Shown: piece by piece, positions 1 to 11,540 of the stretch
Numbering within the stretch: position 1 is the first letter of the stretch
Layout of the letters: the number at the start of each line of letters is the position of its first letter
NCBI GenBank assembly: GCA_961205875.1
Contig: OY540813.1
Location: 21,423,001-21,487,000, forward strand
Direction of reading: 5' to 3'
Origin: Sialis fuliginosa
Taxonomy: Eukaryota; Arthropoda; Insecta; Megaloptera; Sialidae
Length of the DNA: 64,000 nucleotides
Program-made: the position numbers and the translations under genes
The notes under the pieces: model-generated
What the model saw: only the letters and a program-made list of their open reading frames with translations
Told to the model about the DNA's origin: nothing
Databases searched by the model: none

Positions 1-252
1 ATGAGCCAATATGTTAAATTGTTTACGCCCTGAAAAAGTAAACAGGCACGTGATGTTAGTGTTCGCATTTAATGAGTATGTAAGGGTTCAATTAAATACA
101 CTCAAAATACGTTTATTCTGGGGATAGATAAAACTACCTAAAATTTTTTATGAGTCTATAAGTTTCAATAATTAAGTAGGAAAAATATAAAATTAATTAT
201 AAAATAAAATATATTAAGTTCGTTATTTATTTCAAAATTATTTGTTTATTAC

Positions 253-541
253 TAGAGATTGGAAAAATAGTTTTTCAACTATTGCGTAAAAATGCATTTA
301 TTGTAATTTTTATTACATATTACCACCGTTTACAGAAAACTGGTTTGATTGAACACGATTTGAAATCAACTATTTGCAACTACCTTTCCGACTATTTTAA
401 AACTATTTGTGACACTTTTTACTGCTTCTTTTGCACTAATTACTATTAAATCGTAAAAAAAACTATTTATCAACTATTTTCCGAAAAAAATTCAGCTAGT
501 AACTATTTCATTGAAAATAATAACTATTTTTCCAATCTCTA
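253..541. mobile_element. Miniature inverted-repeat element with AACTATTT subterminal repeats
   Basis: The ends are perfect 20-bp inverted repeats: TAGAGATTGGAAAAATAGTT at 253-272 and its reverse complement at 522-541. The 250-bp interior has no coding capacity but carries the octamer AACTATTT at about 368, 401, 461, 472, 501 and 522, all in the same orientation, plus close variants. Clustered short repeats near the ends are typical of transposase-binding sites in hAT-like and similar DNA transposons. No clear target duplication is visible, so the superfamily is not assigned. Confidence 0.7.
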
Positions 542-2508
542 TATATATATATTACATAAGAATAAATGACAGAAATACTTTTTTTTTAGAAAAAAGTTCA
601 CACGATACCGAAACTTTTCAGTGTATATGTATCTGAGTTGTATTTATAAAAGTACAAAACTATATAACGCGACACTTTTTGCTGATATGTGTACTACTTT
701 AACAACACTTTTACAGCATTTGCCGGTTTTAGCACAAAGCTAATAATCACATCCTTTTGTTAAAACTACTTTCGGAGTTTTTATAAGTTTTATTTTTCTT
801 ACCTAACGTGCGCACGTATGCACAATCTGTATGGTCATAGCCGTACTTATGCACAAGCGCATGAGGCTAGAAACCTTGTGAGGTACAGTGGTATATTATA
901 TACTAGGTAAATTAGACAATTATCTGGACTCCTGAGGTAAGTGGAGAAGCCTATGAGAGATGGTTAGTAAACTATTTTAGTTGGTAAAGAGCAAAAGAAA
1001 ATATCACATTATTAAGCAATAATCTTTTTTATTCGTTAAATAATATGAATATAAATTTTATTTTTTTACTAGAATTTTTTTTCAATGGGGCCTAATTTTT
1101 CATTTACGCCTCGGGCCTCATAGTGACGTATAGTGGATATAACTGTAATACTTGTATGTATTGGTAGTAAAGATTAAAACAAGAAACCAAGTTTCATTAA
1201 TATCAGTTCACTAGTTCGTTAATTATGAGTATGACAAAAATTCACGGGACAGACAGATAGACACATACACGGAAAGGAAAATGTTTGTATTGACTTGAAA
1301 AAGTGTAAATTTTGAAATTGAAGAAGAATAAAATTCTTTTTGCTATCAGCAAAGATCATATAGGTACCTGAAATACTTAATGACAATTTAATTTGTATAA
1401 AAAATAGAACATTCGTAACAAACATCGCATTACTTTATAAATAAATAAAAACCTAAATGTAATGAAAATCAATAAAACTACATTAATAAGCTATTTTATA
1501 ACTACTGTAAAAAGTTTCATGAAATATATGTCACAGAAAGTTTTATTAGGGGGGAATTTAATGAGGGTTTTGCATGTAATGCAGTTAATGAATATTTTAA
1601 ATTAGGAGGAGCCTCTACCTGTAATGGAGACTCATTTTTAAATTATATATTAGATAATAAGATCTAATAACCTACCTACAGCAATTCGTTCTTGCTATAA
1701 ATGTGAAAGTATCAATTATAAGGCGGATTAAAAATTAAAATGTACAAATATATGTGACATTTGTAGGGGTATAATTATAAACGTAATAGTTTGTCGTTTA
1801 TAACAAATGCTGGGTGTTCATTAATGTACCTATCTAAACAAACAAAAATTATAAATGTTATTATCATTATTTTAATAAATAACAGTAATTATTAAGGATT
1901 ACACAATATTATCCTGAAATTTAATACAATTTATTTGCTTGAACGAGGTTTTATTTTTGTGTTGGAACAGTTTAAAGCTTGATTATCATAATTTTCAAAC
2001 CATTATTTAGTTGAAATTTTTTTCTCCCCTCAAGATAATCTTTTTTTAACATGAAATAAATTTACATTGATTTTGAGAGCCTATACAGGCCGTAATATAT
2101 TTTTGACCAAATCTAATGAATGACTTTTGTAGATACTACTTTTTCCAATTTGCTTTTTTGTATCGCTGTACGACTATTGACCGAGTTATTTGAGATCAAA
2201 GCAAAAATCACACTTTTAATTAAGACCGTCTTGTGGTTTGAAAGCTGAAACTCTCTTCTCTAAAAATACGATACTCTAGCTAGACTAAAGCATGAATCGA
2301 TGTCTCCTCATTCAAATGTTATAAAAATATAAATATTTTCCAAGTTTTATGGAAGATTAAAGCATTTTTTTCTGATCTAGATTGTCAGGCACCACGTTAT
2401 GAAAATATCGCCTGAATTCCTTTGAAGGTTCACCAATTTTGTATTTATTTTGTTTTAAAAAGCGTCCAATACTCCCTTGAGAATAGTTTATACCTCAATG
2501 CCCCACTA
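542..2508. other. AT-rich non-coding stretch
   Basis: No gene is recognised. A sequence near 2240-2340 resembles the dispersed repeat seen around 11090-11160 (a shared 'CATTCAAAT..ATAAAAAT' pattern). Around 1215-1290 lies a degenerate 'GACAGACAGATAGACAC' tract like those that end several dispersed repeats elsewhere in the window. A good donor-like CTGAG|GTAAGT occurs near 936 but has no convincing partner acceptor or open frame. Confidence 0.5.
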
Positions 2509-2522
2509 GTTGGGAAACACTG
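2509..2522. mobile_element. Single hAT-like terminus
   Basis: GTTGGGAAACACTG is the reverse complement of CAGTGTTTCCCAAC, a common form of hAT terminal inverted repeat. No matching left end with the same 8-bp flank (TTCTAGAC) was found upstream, so this is probably a truncated or heavily decayed element. Confidence 0.35.
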
Positions 2523-2599
2523 TTCTAGACAATATTAGACTATATTTAGAACGCTTGATAACCACTGTTTTAAGCCATATCCTATAATACACAGTACTT

Positions 2600-2765
2600 T
2601 AGGAGAGTTCATCGTTTGGGAAAAACTCCCGCACACACGTGGAGAGATAACGGGGCGGCGCGCAGGTGAAGGGCGCCGTAATAAAGCGGGCGCAGTGACA
2701 CTTACCGACTGAGCGGTCGTCAAACAAGCACGTGGAGGGGGAACACTCACCGGCAATAAAAAGTT
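2600..2765 (-). promoter_or_regulatory. GC/CpG-rich island, possible first exon or promoter on the minus strand
   Basis: The base composition changes abruptly from the AT-rich surroundings to a segment with many CpG dinucleotides (for example GGGGCGGCGCGC). Read on the minus strand it has a TTTATAA box near 2765-2775, an arthropod initiator-like TCAGTC near 2710, and two donor-type sites: GTGAGT near 2744-2749 and GTAAGT at 2700-2705, the latter after CAGTCG. This arrangement could be a short 5' untranslated exon with its promoter. A 73-codon minus-strand open frame covers the island but has no recognised domain and could be due to base composition. Inference only. Confidence 0.3.
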
Positions 2766-4112
2766 ATAAAGGTCGGAATGTGAATCACGTCGTGACCTCT
2801 GTCTTAAAATATATTATACTATCTCTACTACAGTATGTTCGTTTACTTTTATTACATTAATATAATTTAATTGATAAAAGCATAATGAATGTGTGGAATT
2901 TAATTTTACAATATGCTTGGTTGGACTTTGCTTTTTCTAGAAAATATAAGCTGCAGACGTGAAATTAGGCCGATAAAAATGTTTTTTTTAATATTTATTA
3001 TAAGCCCTCTAAAACGAATGCGTTACAAGGTTCTAGGCTCTAGATTCGAGTGTACTTTTTTGGAGGAAGAGAGTTGTCTTCAGTGATATTTCTTTTCAAT
3101 GCGCCCCAGGAGTTTTTTAATAATCGAAAATGACTTTTTTGTCTTCAAAATATGATTCATGTCCGACATGAATGTATTCAGAAACGTTTGTTTTAATTAG
3201 ACTCACGTGATACACGAATTTTTTTTCGTTGACAAATTAACCTTGTTACACTTGCCAATTTATTTTTAAAAAAATGTTTCCGTCAATTTTCGAGCAATTT
3301 TTAGTGATTAACTGAAATATTTAGAGTGCGAGATTACTGCTTTGTTTTGTGCTGATTTGAATGATTTTATGTTAATTAATAATTATTATTCTTTGCATTT
3401 TGTTCTTAAAGTTTATTTCAGTTTTTGTTAATTTATATAATTTATCTAACATAAGTTTACAACTATAATACAGGTTTTAGATTTCATCAAACAAATACAT
3501 ATTATTATTGCAGATATTAAAATATTTATTAAATTAATACAACGACAACAATTTTTAATTGTCTATTTAGCGAATAAACTATATCTTGGAAATTTGTGTA
3601 AAAAAATTGTATCTTCCAGAGATCAATTCTAGGAACTAAAACTCAATTATTTTGTGAAATATTTTATGTATGTTGGTATTATAAAATACAGGTAGATACT
3701 ATTTAATATATTTCTTGTAAATTAAAATTTTATATTTTATTTTCAAATAAATTAGATACATATTTCAATATCAAAATATTTTTCTACTTCTTCATTAATA
3801 ATTAATTCTCAATAAATAAATATATACGTGTATTTGTTGTAAAAGTTACAATGAAATACAAGAATATCTGTTACACACGCGTAAAAAATAACTGGTGGCG
3901 CATGTTTATTTTTGTTGGAAGCCACTGTTCCCTCCAGCATTTTCCCAGCAATCATTAAAATACATTCACAACATTTATATGGCAGAAGGAGAGATATGTG
4001 AGCCACCACAAAATAGAACGAGGAAAGTTTGTTAAGTGTGCCCAAAGGGCGTTATTTGTCGCTACTTGGAGGAGATTGGTTAATATAATGCAATTTTATG
4101 AAACTTTTTCAG
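2766..4112. other. AT-rich non-coding stretch
   Basis: Nothing with gene or transposon structure is recognised. Near 3095 there is a short 'GCGCCCCAGG' patch of the kind found inside decayed hAT elements, but it has no ends. Confidence 0.5.
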
Positions 4113-4208
4113 ATTGCGGTACCGCAGGAGGGGACAAGAGACACGGCCGCGACGCTCCAACCGCTGGCGGGACTATCTGCTTTGCTTATCGGAGAGGCTT
4201 GTTAAAAG
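4113..4208 (+). CDS. Candidate internal exon, product unknown
   Basis: This is a GC-rich 96-bp segment in AT-rich DNA, bounded by an acceptor (AAACTTTTTCAG ending at 4112) and a donor (AAAAG|GTAGGTTT at 4209). The length is a multiple of three. Read with one leading base (introns in phase 2 on both sides) the frame is fully open and gives an Arg-rich peptide beginning LRYRRRGQETRPRRSNRW and ending DYLLCLSERLVK. The frame starting with the first base is open until its penultimate codon, and the third frame is open too, so the true frame is uncertain and the segment could be a non-coding exon. No domain is recognised. It shares its phase with the candidate at 57326-57391, which would allow both to belong to one transcript, but 53 kb separate them and nothing else links them. 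Confidence 0.28.
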
Positions 4209-5677
4209 GTAGGTTTCTTTTTTTTACCACAAATACTCTTTTTTACATCGTTCCTCTATAATGATATACTTTGTCAAAGAATGTGTGTTTTTTATTCTCT
4301 TTAGATATTTTTGTTTTTCGCTGGAAATCTCTTGATGATTTCATAACATGGCCTTTGTAATTAGATAAAGTATACACAATTTCGTAACTTTTTGAATTTA
4401 AATAAATTATTTTATTTGTTTGTTTGTATTCTCGTTTTTTAAATTGTATGTTAAAAATTCGTATCTTATGTTTATTTTATTATGCTATGATTTACAAAAT
4501 AAAGATATGCTTTTATTTAAAAAAAAAATAGAAGCGGAGTGGGGGGGGGGGTACAGTTACATGTTTTTATTCGATTATTTTATTTTCAGTTGTTTTTGTA
4601 AATATTACACAAATACTAAAACTGACAAGACAAATTTATTAATTTGTCAGCTTTCATTTGTTTGGAAACCCATTGACTTATTTAATTTAAATTTTTGCAA
4701 CTCAGGTCTATTATTAATACTTTGTTAACTATACATTAGTATGCCATATTTTAGCTTTTTAGGTCAAACGGTTCAGTAGTTAGAAAATTATGACAGACAG
4801 TTAGACACAGTATAGATTCCATAAGTTTTCCTTTTTCTGAACACTTATAAAATAATTTTTATTTGTATGCACTTATATTAACGTAAAACATTTTTATTAA
4901 TAATGATAGGTATGTCATATTTCATTTGACTTTTATTGATTATATAAATATGATATACAAAATAAATACAAACATTAAAAATAATACATTGTAAAATTTT
5001 TCTCGAAAAAAGTTAAATGAAAGCTTTTTTTGTTATTTTAGATAGTCATCACCGAACATAAAAACAATGGAAAAAAAACACCAACATTTTCATGCAAACA
5101 TTTGAAATTGAAACAAAACAAGCAAAACGGAATTTATTGCATCAGTTTTCTAATAGAATCGAATGAAAAACATGAAATAAATGTGTTTATATCTAAATTC
5201 TTCGCTCGTAAAATACACTCACTAACTGAATTATTGATAGCTTTATCTCCTTTCTCTGACCTTATTCGCTTTTTCACTTAAACTTTTCAAAAGAAGAATA
5301 TCCTTCGGTAATACTACAAATATATTTTTCGGTTTTAACAGGAGTTCAAATACTTCTTGATGTTGTTTAACACAAAATCAACACACAGAAAAGTTACTTT
5401 GTTGCGGATATATTTCTAAATACATTTTGGTGATATTAAGTGATGCAATTTTTACAAATAATAATTTAATATTATACAGTATACAGGTGATTTTAAAAAC
5501 GGACCGGGAAAGTTATTTTAAACAAACTACATCCTCTCGAATATCATGTCCAAAAATAGTTTATTCATTATTTGGGCAACCCATTGTGAGACAGTTACGA
5601 AAATTGCTGTATGAAGTATAGTATCAATAAATGGAGAATGTGCCTTTCAATTTTATTATTATTCAGAAGTCTTGAAG
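4209..5677. other. AT-rich stretch with a poly-G tract and a dispersed-repeat tail
   Basis: There is a poly-G run of about 11 bases near 4540-4551. At 4740-4835 lies a copy of a dispersed repeat with the core AAACGGTTCAG followed by GACAGACAGTTAGACAC. Related copies are at about 21160-21260 and 38285-38400. No gene is recognised. Confidence 0.5.
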
Positions 5678-5699
5678 AATATATTTCATGAAATATATT
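5678..5699. repeat. 22-bp perfect palindrome
   Basis: AATATATTTCA followed directly by its exact reverse complement. It is AT-only except for one C and one G, so it may be chance in this composition. Confidence 0.5.
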
Positions 5700-5719
5700 T
5701 TAAATTTATATTCTACTAT

Positions 5720-5815
5720 TATAGCGACTCGCCCGCGGCTTCGCTTATATTGTATTAGTTTTTATCATCTACTAGCGGAACTGTCCGCGGCTTCGCCCGC
5801 GTTGTATAAGTTTTA
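5720..5815 (+). repeat. Two tandem RTE/LINE 3'-end relics
   Basis: Two related fragments lie about 50 bp apart: AGCGACTCGCCCGCGGCTTC at 5723-5742 and an AGCGGAACTGTCCGCGGCTT copy beginning near 5773, each followed by CGCTTATATTGTAT or CGCCCGCGTTGTAT. This 'CCGCGGCTTCGC' signature marks the 3' ends of RTE-type non-LTR elements in many insect genomes. No coding part remains. Confidence 0.6.
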
Positions 5816-6420
5816 ATGTTGGCAGCACAAATAATATTTTATTCCAGGGGATGAAATATTAAATTATTATTTTGTTTTGTATTATATTCATTATACTCGT
5901 ATTATATACAAAATCGTAAATATTTCGATATTTTTATTTTAATATGCATTTATTATTATTATTACAATAACGAACTACTCTTATTTATTTTGAAATATTT
6001 AGTTTAAAATAATTAACTAAAATTTACCTATAAATTGGTTTTATAAATACAATTACCGATAATATTGTAAAACACTACATATACATATAGGGAATGTATT
6101 GTTTCGTTCACAATACATCATGAATTTGGACTGACACAGACGGAGCAATTAAACCAAAGTAAATAAAGTAATAGATTAGCCGCTTTTCCGATCCATCTTC
6201 TCACGATGGGTTGATATTAAATAGTAAACGCAATATAAACGAGTTATAAATCACTACTACTTTCTGTTAACTTCCGGATAAAGGTTTCCGGTGAAACTTC
6301 TATGATAATGAAGCAAAAATCAATACACACTTAAATGTATTCAAATTGTTAATAAATCTACGCCAAAGTTGAAAGACAAAATTTAAATAGACGTTCAAAT
6401 AATTTATACTTTATAATAAG
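5816..6420. other. Non-coding stretch
   Basis: AT-rich. A slightly more complex segment at 6100-6230 has no open frame or repeat partner that I can identify. Confidence 0.4.
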
Positions 6421-6509
6421 TACAAATTTGTCTCCTGGATCTCGTAAAAGTTGTCCGCCCTGATCATACCAGGGAACCTTACTATTCCTTCAGTAATCCA
6501 TACCAGATG
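6421..6509 (+). CDS. Candidate exon ending in a strong donor, product unknown
   Basis: The segment ends at CAGATG|GTAAGTATT, close to an ideal splice donor. Reading back from it, one frame is open for 29 codons (QICLLDLVKVVRPDHTREPY followed by YSFSNPYQM) until a stop that overlaps an AAG acceptor-like site at 6418-6420. That acceptor has a weak pyrimidine tract, so the left boundary is uncertain. Base composition is higher in GC than the flanks. The opposite strand is also open for about 42 codons across the same region, which weakens the strand call. No domain is recognised. Confidence 0.22.
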
Positions 6510-7636
6510 GTAAGTATTGGTTTTAACTAGCTATATATACATATATATATTGTATTGTAGTCAAGTTATAAATTAAAAAAAAGTATTTATTTGAAGTTCT
6601 CCAGACTTGTGAATACTAAAATATATTTAATGATCCACTAAAATTTATTGAGGCAATGAAATAAACATTAAGGCGTTTTAAATCTCTTTTGATTTAATTG
6701 TTTTTTGTTACAAATATTATATATATAACATATATATGTATACGAGAACCATTGGATATATTTGTTTGTATAAATAAATGCCCTTGTAAAAAATTGATAA
6801 CGTGCCAAATGACAATTGAAAACGGACAGCTAGTTATGTTATTTAAATACTAGAATACTGTATTTTTCTATTCTCTTGATGATAATGCGTTATTTTGACA
6901 AGCGTTCCAACAATAAATTCTCTTATTTAAAATACTGTTGACTAAACATTGTTTCTATCTGACTTACTTATATTTTTAATTATAATTGCTGTGGTTTTGA
7001 TTTAAACCAAATTTTTAAATACCATGTTGTACATATATGTATATAAAAAGTCAAGTACTACTCAAGTATCGAGTATTAGTGTCCCGTACCGGAGAGTTTT
7101 TCAATTAATTCGATTATTGTAACACAAACTTTACAAGTTTCAAACTTTTTAAGCATTAACAAAGTTAGGAACCACTATAAGTTATATTTAAAAGTTTCAG
7201 AACACGGATAGCTCCTTTGAATAATAATTAATTAATTTTGAATTATTTTCAAAAAATATGCGGTGAATGCTGAACATTTTAGTATGATTTCGGCAGCATT
7301 ATAGGTACATATTCAAATTTTTCAGATTTTTTTTCTATTTTTCTCTAAACGAAGATTTTAATACTAACAAAATGTTTGTATATTTAAATTCCTTGTATTA
7401 TCAGCTTTTATTTGATACCCCACTCACCGTACAACGAAAGGATGCAACGAGTCAAGGAAGTTATATCTGAGCTATGTAGCTCTAACGAAATGTCAGAACA
7501 TTGAATAAAACAATTTTGGTGACCCCTCTCACCTTGAAAATATGAAAAATAGCGTATTGAAAAAAACCGGAGAAACTGTGGTTTCTTAGTCACTTAAACT
7601 AAAAATATACACCTTAACCACAATAAAACAATAATA
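6510..7636. other. AT-rich non-coding stretch
   Basis: Nothing recognised apart from short AT microsatellites near 6535-6550 and 6720-6740. A minus-strand open frame of 61 codons at 7408-7593 shows no family resemblance. Confidence 0.4.
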
Positions 7637-7675
7637 CTCGACACGTGTTTTGACTTCACAAGAAGTCCTCATCAG
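7637..7675 (-). other. Hammerhead-ribozyme-like core in a decayed repeat
   Basis: On the minus strand CTGATGA (669-675 in the 7000s) is followed by a 6-bp stem (GACTTC, loop TTGT, GAAGTC) and then AAAAC. The hammerhead core is CUGANGA, stem II, GAAA. Here the G of GAAA is replaced by A, which would inactivate the ribozyme. After it, ACACGTGTC could form a very short helix III ending in U-C, as in minimal hammerheads of Penelope-like and other retroelements. Treated as a relic or coincidence. Confidence 0.25.
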
Positions 7676-10154
7676 AAGCCTAACAGTTCCAGAATGATAT
7701 AGTCTTAGTCAAAACCTTCAAATAAATTATTGGTCTACCATTTTCTATAATTTTGCCAAAACTCAAAGCTCTAGGTCAAAGACATGCACACTTGATTCCA
7801 CAACTATGTATTTATTTTTTTCCGATTTCGGCACGGAATACCAATGAGAGCGTTCAGAACCGTGCTTAAGCTCATGGTGATGATTAAAATAATTTTCCTG
7901 CAATAAAACATAAAAATTAATATTAAAATCACTTTCTTTTACTAATTATATAAACAATTCATCAATATTACCTATGTATAGTTTACCCTTATTCATTTAC
8001 TGACTCATCAACGTACAGCCCAAACTAGAAAGTGGAACTAGAAACATGTTATTTTATTTATACAAAAGTATTTTTCGATAAAAAAATCTAGAAGCGGGGA
8101 GGGATGTTAAACCTATTTTATAACTTTTATAACGTACTGTGTATTGTCGTGATTTTTCAAAATTGAAGGGTTGAAAAATTGTTCTGGAATAATAGCACAA
8201 ATGATATTCAATTTTATAAATTATACATATAATAATTAGTCATACAAATAAATACAACGTGAGTGAAGCCGCTCGCACAGTCGCTAGTAAAATGTAAATT
8301 ATTATAAAATCGAAAACTGATAAACAAAACAAAAAAATACTTCCACAAGAAAGACTTTAATCTAATATATATATCTCAAGATGAGAATCTTTGAACCAAA
8401 AAATACAAATACAAGAGAATCGAAGCCATGACATCAACCTGTACCTTCATCGTTCAAAGTCAACAGTGTTGCCAACTATTTTTGATTAATGACAATCTCA
8501 ATATTGCCAAGAATATGACAAAGTTCTATCATCGGTTCTCGACCTACGTTACGATAAAATAGCTTGAATATCATAATAAATATTGCTTTTGATTGTCGAA
8601 ATTGTTACGTAATCATCACTAAAAGAACGATGAAATATAGTAATTAGTTTATTTTTCTTCTTTAAGGCATACCAAAGAAACATGTTTAATTCTTATCTTT
8701 TTAATTACTTAAGAAAAGTGATTTCCAGTCTAAAGCACACAGTCGAGCAAATCCCACAATAGCCACGAATAACATTAATTAATCAATTTTTCCATTGCTT
8801 GTATTTTTATTATCAATATAATAATAATTGTTGATAATTATCATTTCACACTACAGTAAATTAAAAAATAAAAATTATTTATTACAAATTTTTCATCAGT
8901 TAATTAAATAATGCTAAATATAACTGTTTTTAGTTGCCTACAAATTGATTTCAGTAGTGTAATAAAATAAAATTCTAAAAATAAATAGCATACACTTGTC
9001 TATTTTCATAGATGTTCCACATAGAATATATTTCTTCTCTTACAGAAATATATAATACAAATAAATAAAACTTCACTACAAATTGCTTCAAATGTCAATT
9101 CAAAAAGAAATAATAAAATAAACATATTTCTAAAAATAAATAACCAACATGTTAAGAAATAATGATTTATTTTCAGCAGTTTATTCTATTAAAAAACATA
9201 TAGTAAAATAGTATATACAATATTATTAAATTGTCAAGTACTTCGTATTTTTTTAATATTAGCAGATCGTATTTTCATTAGAAATATGTGTTTTTATTTT
9301 ATTTAAAATATAAACTTTACCCGCGTTGTTTTTTTATTTTCCTATAATAATAGGAGCTGAATTTAGGAAAATCCTTGCTCAGTGGGTTTTTACGTCATAA
9401 AAGGAAATCACATATAAAATTTCACTTTTTATGTATAGAAGTTTGGGTTGGGTATTGATGAATCAATCTCTATAAATATATACATATGTTGATGGATATA
9501 CGCTAATATTGTATATCAACATACAAAAATATTATTTTTGAGTTATGAATGTAGTTTAATTCTAAATAAAATTTACAATATAACAGAAAATAGCTCGTAG
9601 CTATTAAATTTTAATTATAATATTTAACACGAAACTCTTTCGATTTGGTTGAAGAGAGAATGATTATTATTAAAAAAAATCAATTTATTGGAATATGTAT
9701 CTAACTAAGAAACCAAACGCCAAATAATTTTTATCAAGTAACAGAAACGTAAGAAACCACTGATATATTTTTTGTACGGCTTGATACTTTGGTACATTTG
9801 TGCATAACAGTATCCAGATTGTAAAATATTACATCGACGGTAGTTTCAAACCATCTCTAGAAAAATCCTACGAACTTTTTGAACTACCTGGTTAAATATT
9901 ATAAAATCCGTTGAAAAATTTTAGAGCTGACACATTCCTGTATCGGAACAATGGTGCCAACAATTTTTCAATTAATAATTACTTTCTTCATACAAGACGA
10001 GAAAATTCGAGGTATTTTCATATTGACAGTTGGCATTTCTGAGATGATTTACTGTCGTCTTTCGGACATATGTAAACAAACAATATTATGATTTTGTTTA
10101 AAGAACTCATCTGAAATATGTGTAACATCCAAATATTTAAAAATATCAATTATA
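7676..10154. other. AT-rich non-coding stretch with one LINE-end relic
   Basis: At 8255-8290 there is an inverted LINE-end relic (ACAACGTGAGTGAAGCCGCT on the plus strand). The rest shows no gene, RNA or bounded element. Confidence 0.5.
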
Positions 10155-10215
10155 ATTTACTAGCTGTGCCCGCGGCTTCACTGGCTTAAATATAAAAGTT
10201 AGATGTATGGTATCG
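10155..10215 (+). repeat. RTE/LINE 3'-end relic
   Basis: ACTAGCTGTGCCCGCGGCTT followed by CACTGG matches the insect RTE-type 3'-end signature. It is followed by AT-rich sequence without coding content. Confidence 0.6.
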
Positions 10216-10589
10216 CGGAGTTTATTTTACACAATTTGTTACTACATTATATTGTTCAATATTTACCGGTTTAGGTAGCGTATTGCAAAATAGTGCGCTG
10301 GCGGCAAACTTTTGTCTGACTTGATTTATCTACTATTATTGTCACTGCTCATTCCTCATGTTACCTAACGTAACAAAATATATACTAAAACCTGAGCAAA
10401 GAACATATCTATGATTAAAAAAAAACACGTAAATCGGATAAGTGGTCTTCCAGTGATAAACGCACTAACGGACAGACAGAGTTTATTTGTTTATTATTAT
10501 TATTTGTTCTTCATAAATGCTTTGGGAAAAATTATTGCCTTATCCGAAGTATAGGAGAAAGCTATGTAATTATTTCTGACAATAGAATA

Positions 10590-11540
10590 TTTTGATCTCC
10601 AGTTTCTTACTCTTTCAGTTTCAGGTCAAGACAAACACTTTTCGTTCTTTATCTGTCTGTCCCCTGAATCCTTGTCACTCACATAACTCATAAACTATTG
10701 AACCGATATGAACTGAGAGTATATTTTAATAAATTATTGTTTATCAATTAACATAGCATAGGTATTTAACAAAAAAAGATAATAACATAACATGAAACAC
10801 GTCATAGGATAGTGAAATATTAAAATATACATAACATTAAAATAATTGTTTTCGCAAACAAATATCTAGTTATTTTATTGGAAAATCATATATAATTTAA
10901 ACTGGTGTGTTTTTTCTCTGATAATAAATTGTGTGTGTTGCTCCTCGCCATATTCGAAATGGGAAGCTAATACATTTAATTTTTCCGTTTCAGATCAAGG
11001 TATACACTTTTCGTTCCATGTATGTCTGTTTGTGTGTGTCTGTCTGTTTTCCTCCCTAATTCCTTGTCACATTCCCAGCTAATGAACTATAAAACCGAAT
11101 CAAAGGAAACAGTTTATTTAGATGCCTCCATTCAAATATCATAAAAATAATTATTTTTTAACTCATGAACAAAGCATGTTACGTGGAAATTTTATATACT
11201 TAGTGAAGAAAGCTCATTTTAACTTCTGTAGTAAAATATATAATATGCCTATATCGACTTTTTATTTTAGGTTGTAGTTTTTAATTTCTTATACCTTTGG
11301 CCCTTATGCATATAAAATCTATACAATATATTGTATACCTAACACTAAGTATTGTAAAGCCGATTAAACAGATAGATATGGAACGAAAAGTATTTGTTTT
11401 TACCCGAATCGGAATAATCAAGTGGGTATTGTGAAATCGGTTAACTATTGTTTTTTTCTGTTTTGAGAAATGATCACATAGCTTCCCTTTTGCTTCGGAT
11501 ATGGTGAGGAAGCAAATGTAAAGGTTTAAAAATTATTTGT
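10590..11540. repeat. Three decayed copies of one dispersed repeat, the third inverted
   Basis: Copies at about 10600-10740 and 10960-11140 share the order TTTCAG(G/A)TCAAG, ACACTTTTCGTTC, a (T/G)-rich CTGTCTGT tract, and CCTTGTCAC with 'ACTAT..AACCGA'. A third, inverted copy at about 11370-11530 shows GGAACGAAAAGTATTTG and TTCGGATATGGTGAGGAAG, which matches the CTCGCCATATTCGAA start of the second copy. No coding capacity. They are probably decayed ends of a SINE or LINE family. Confidence 0.55.
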
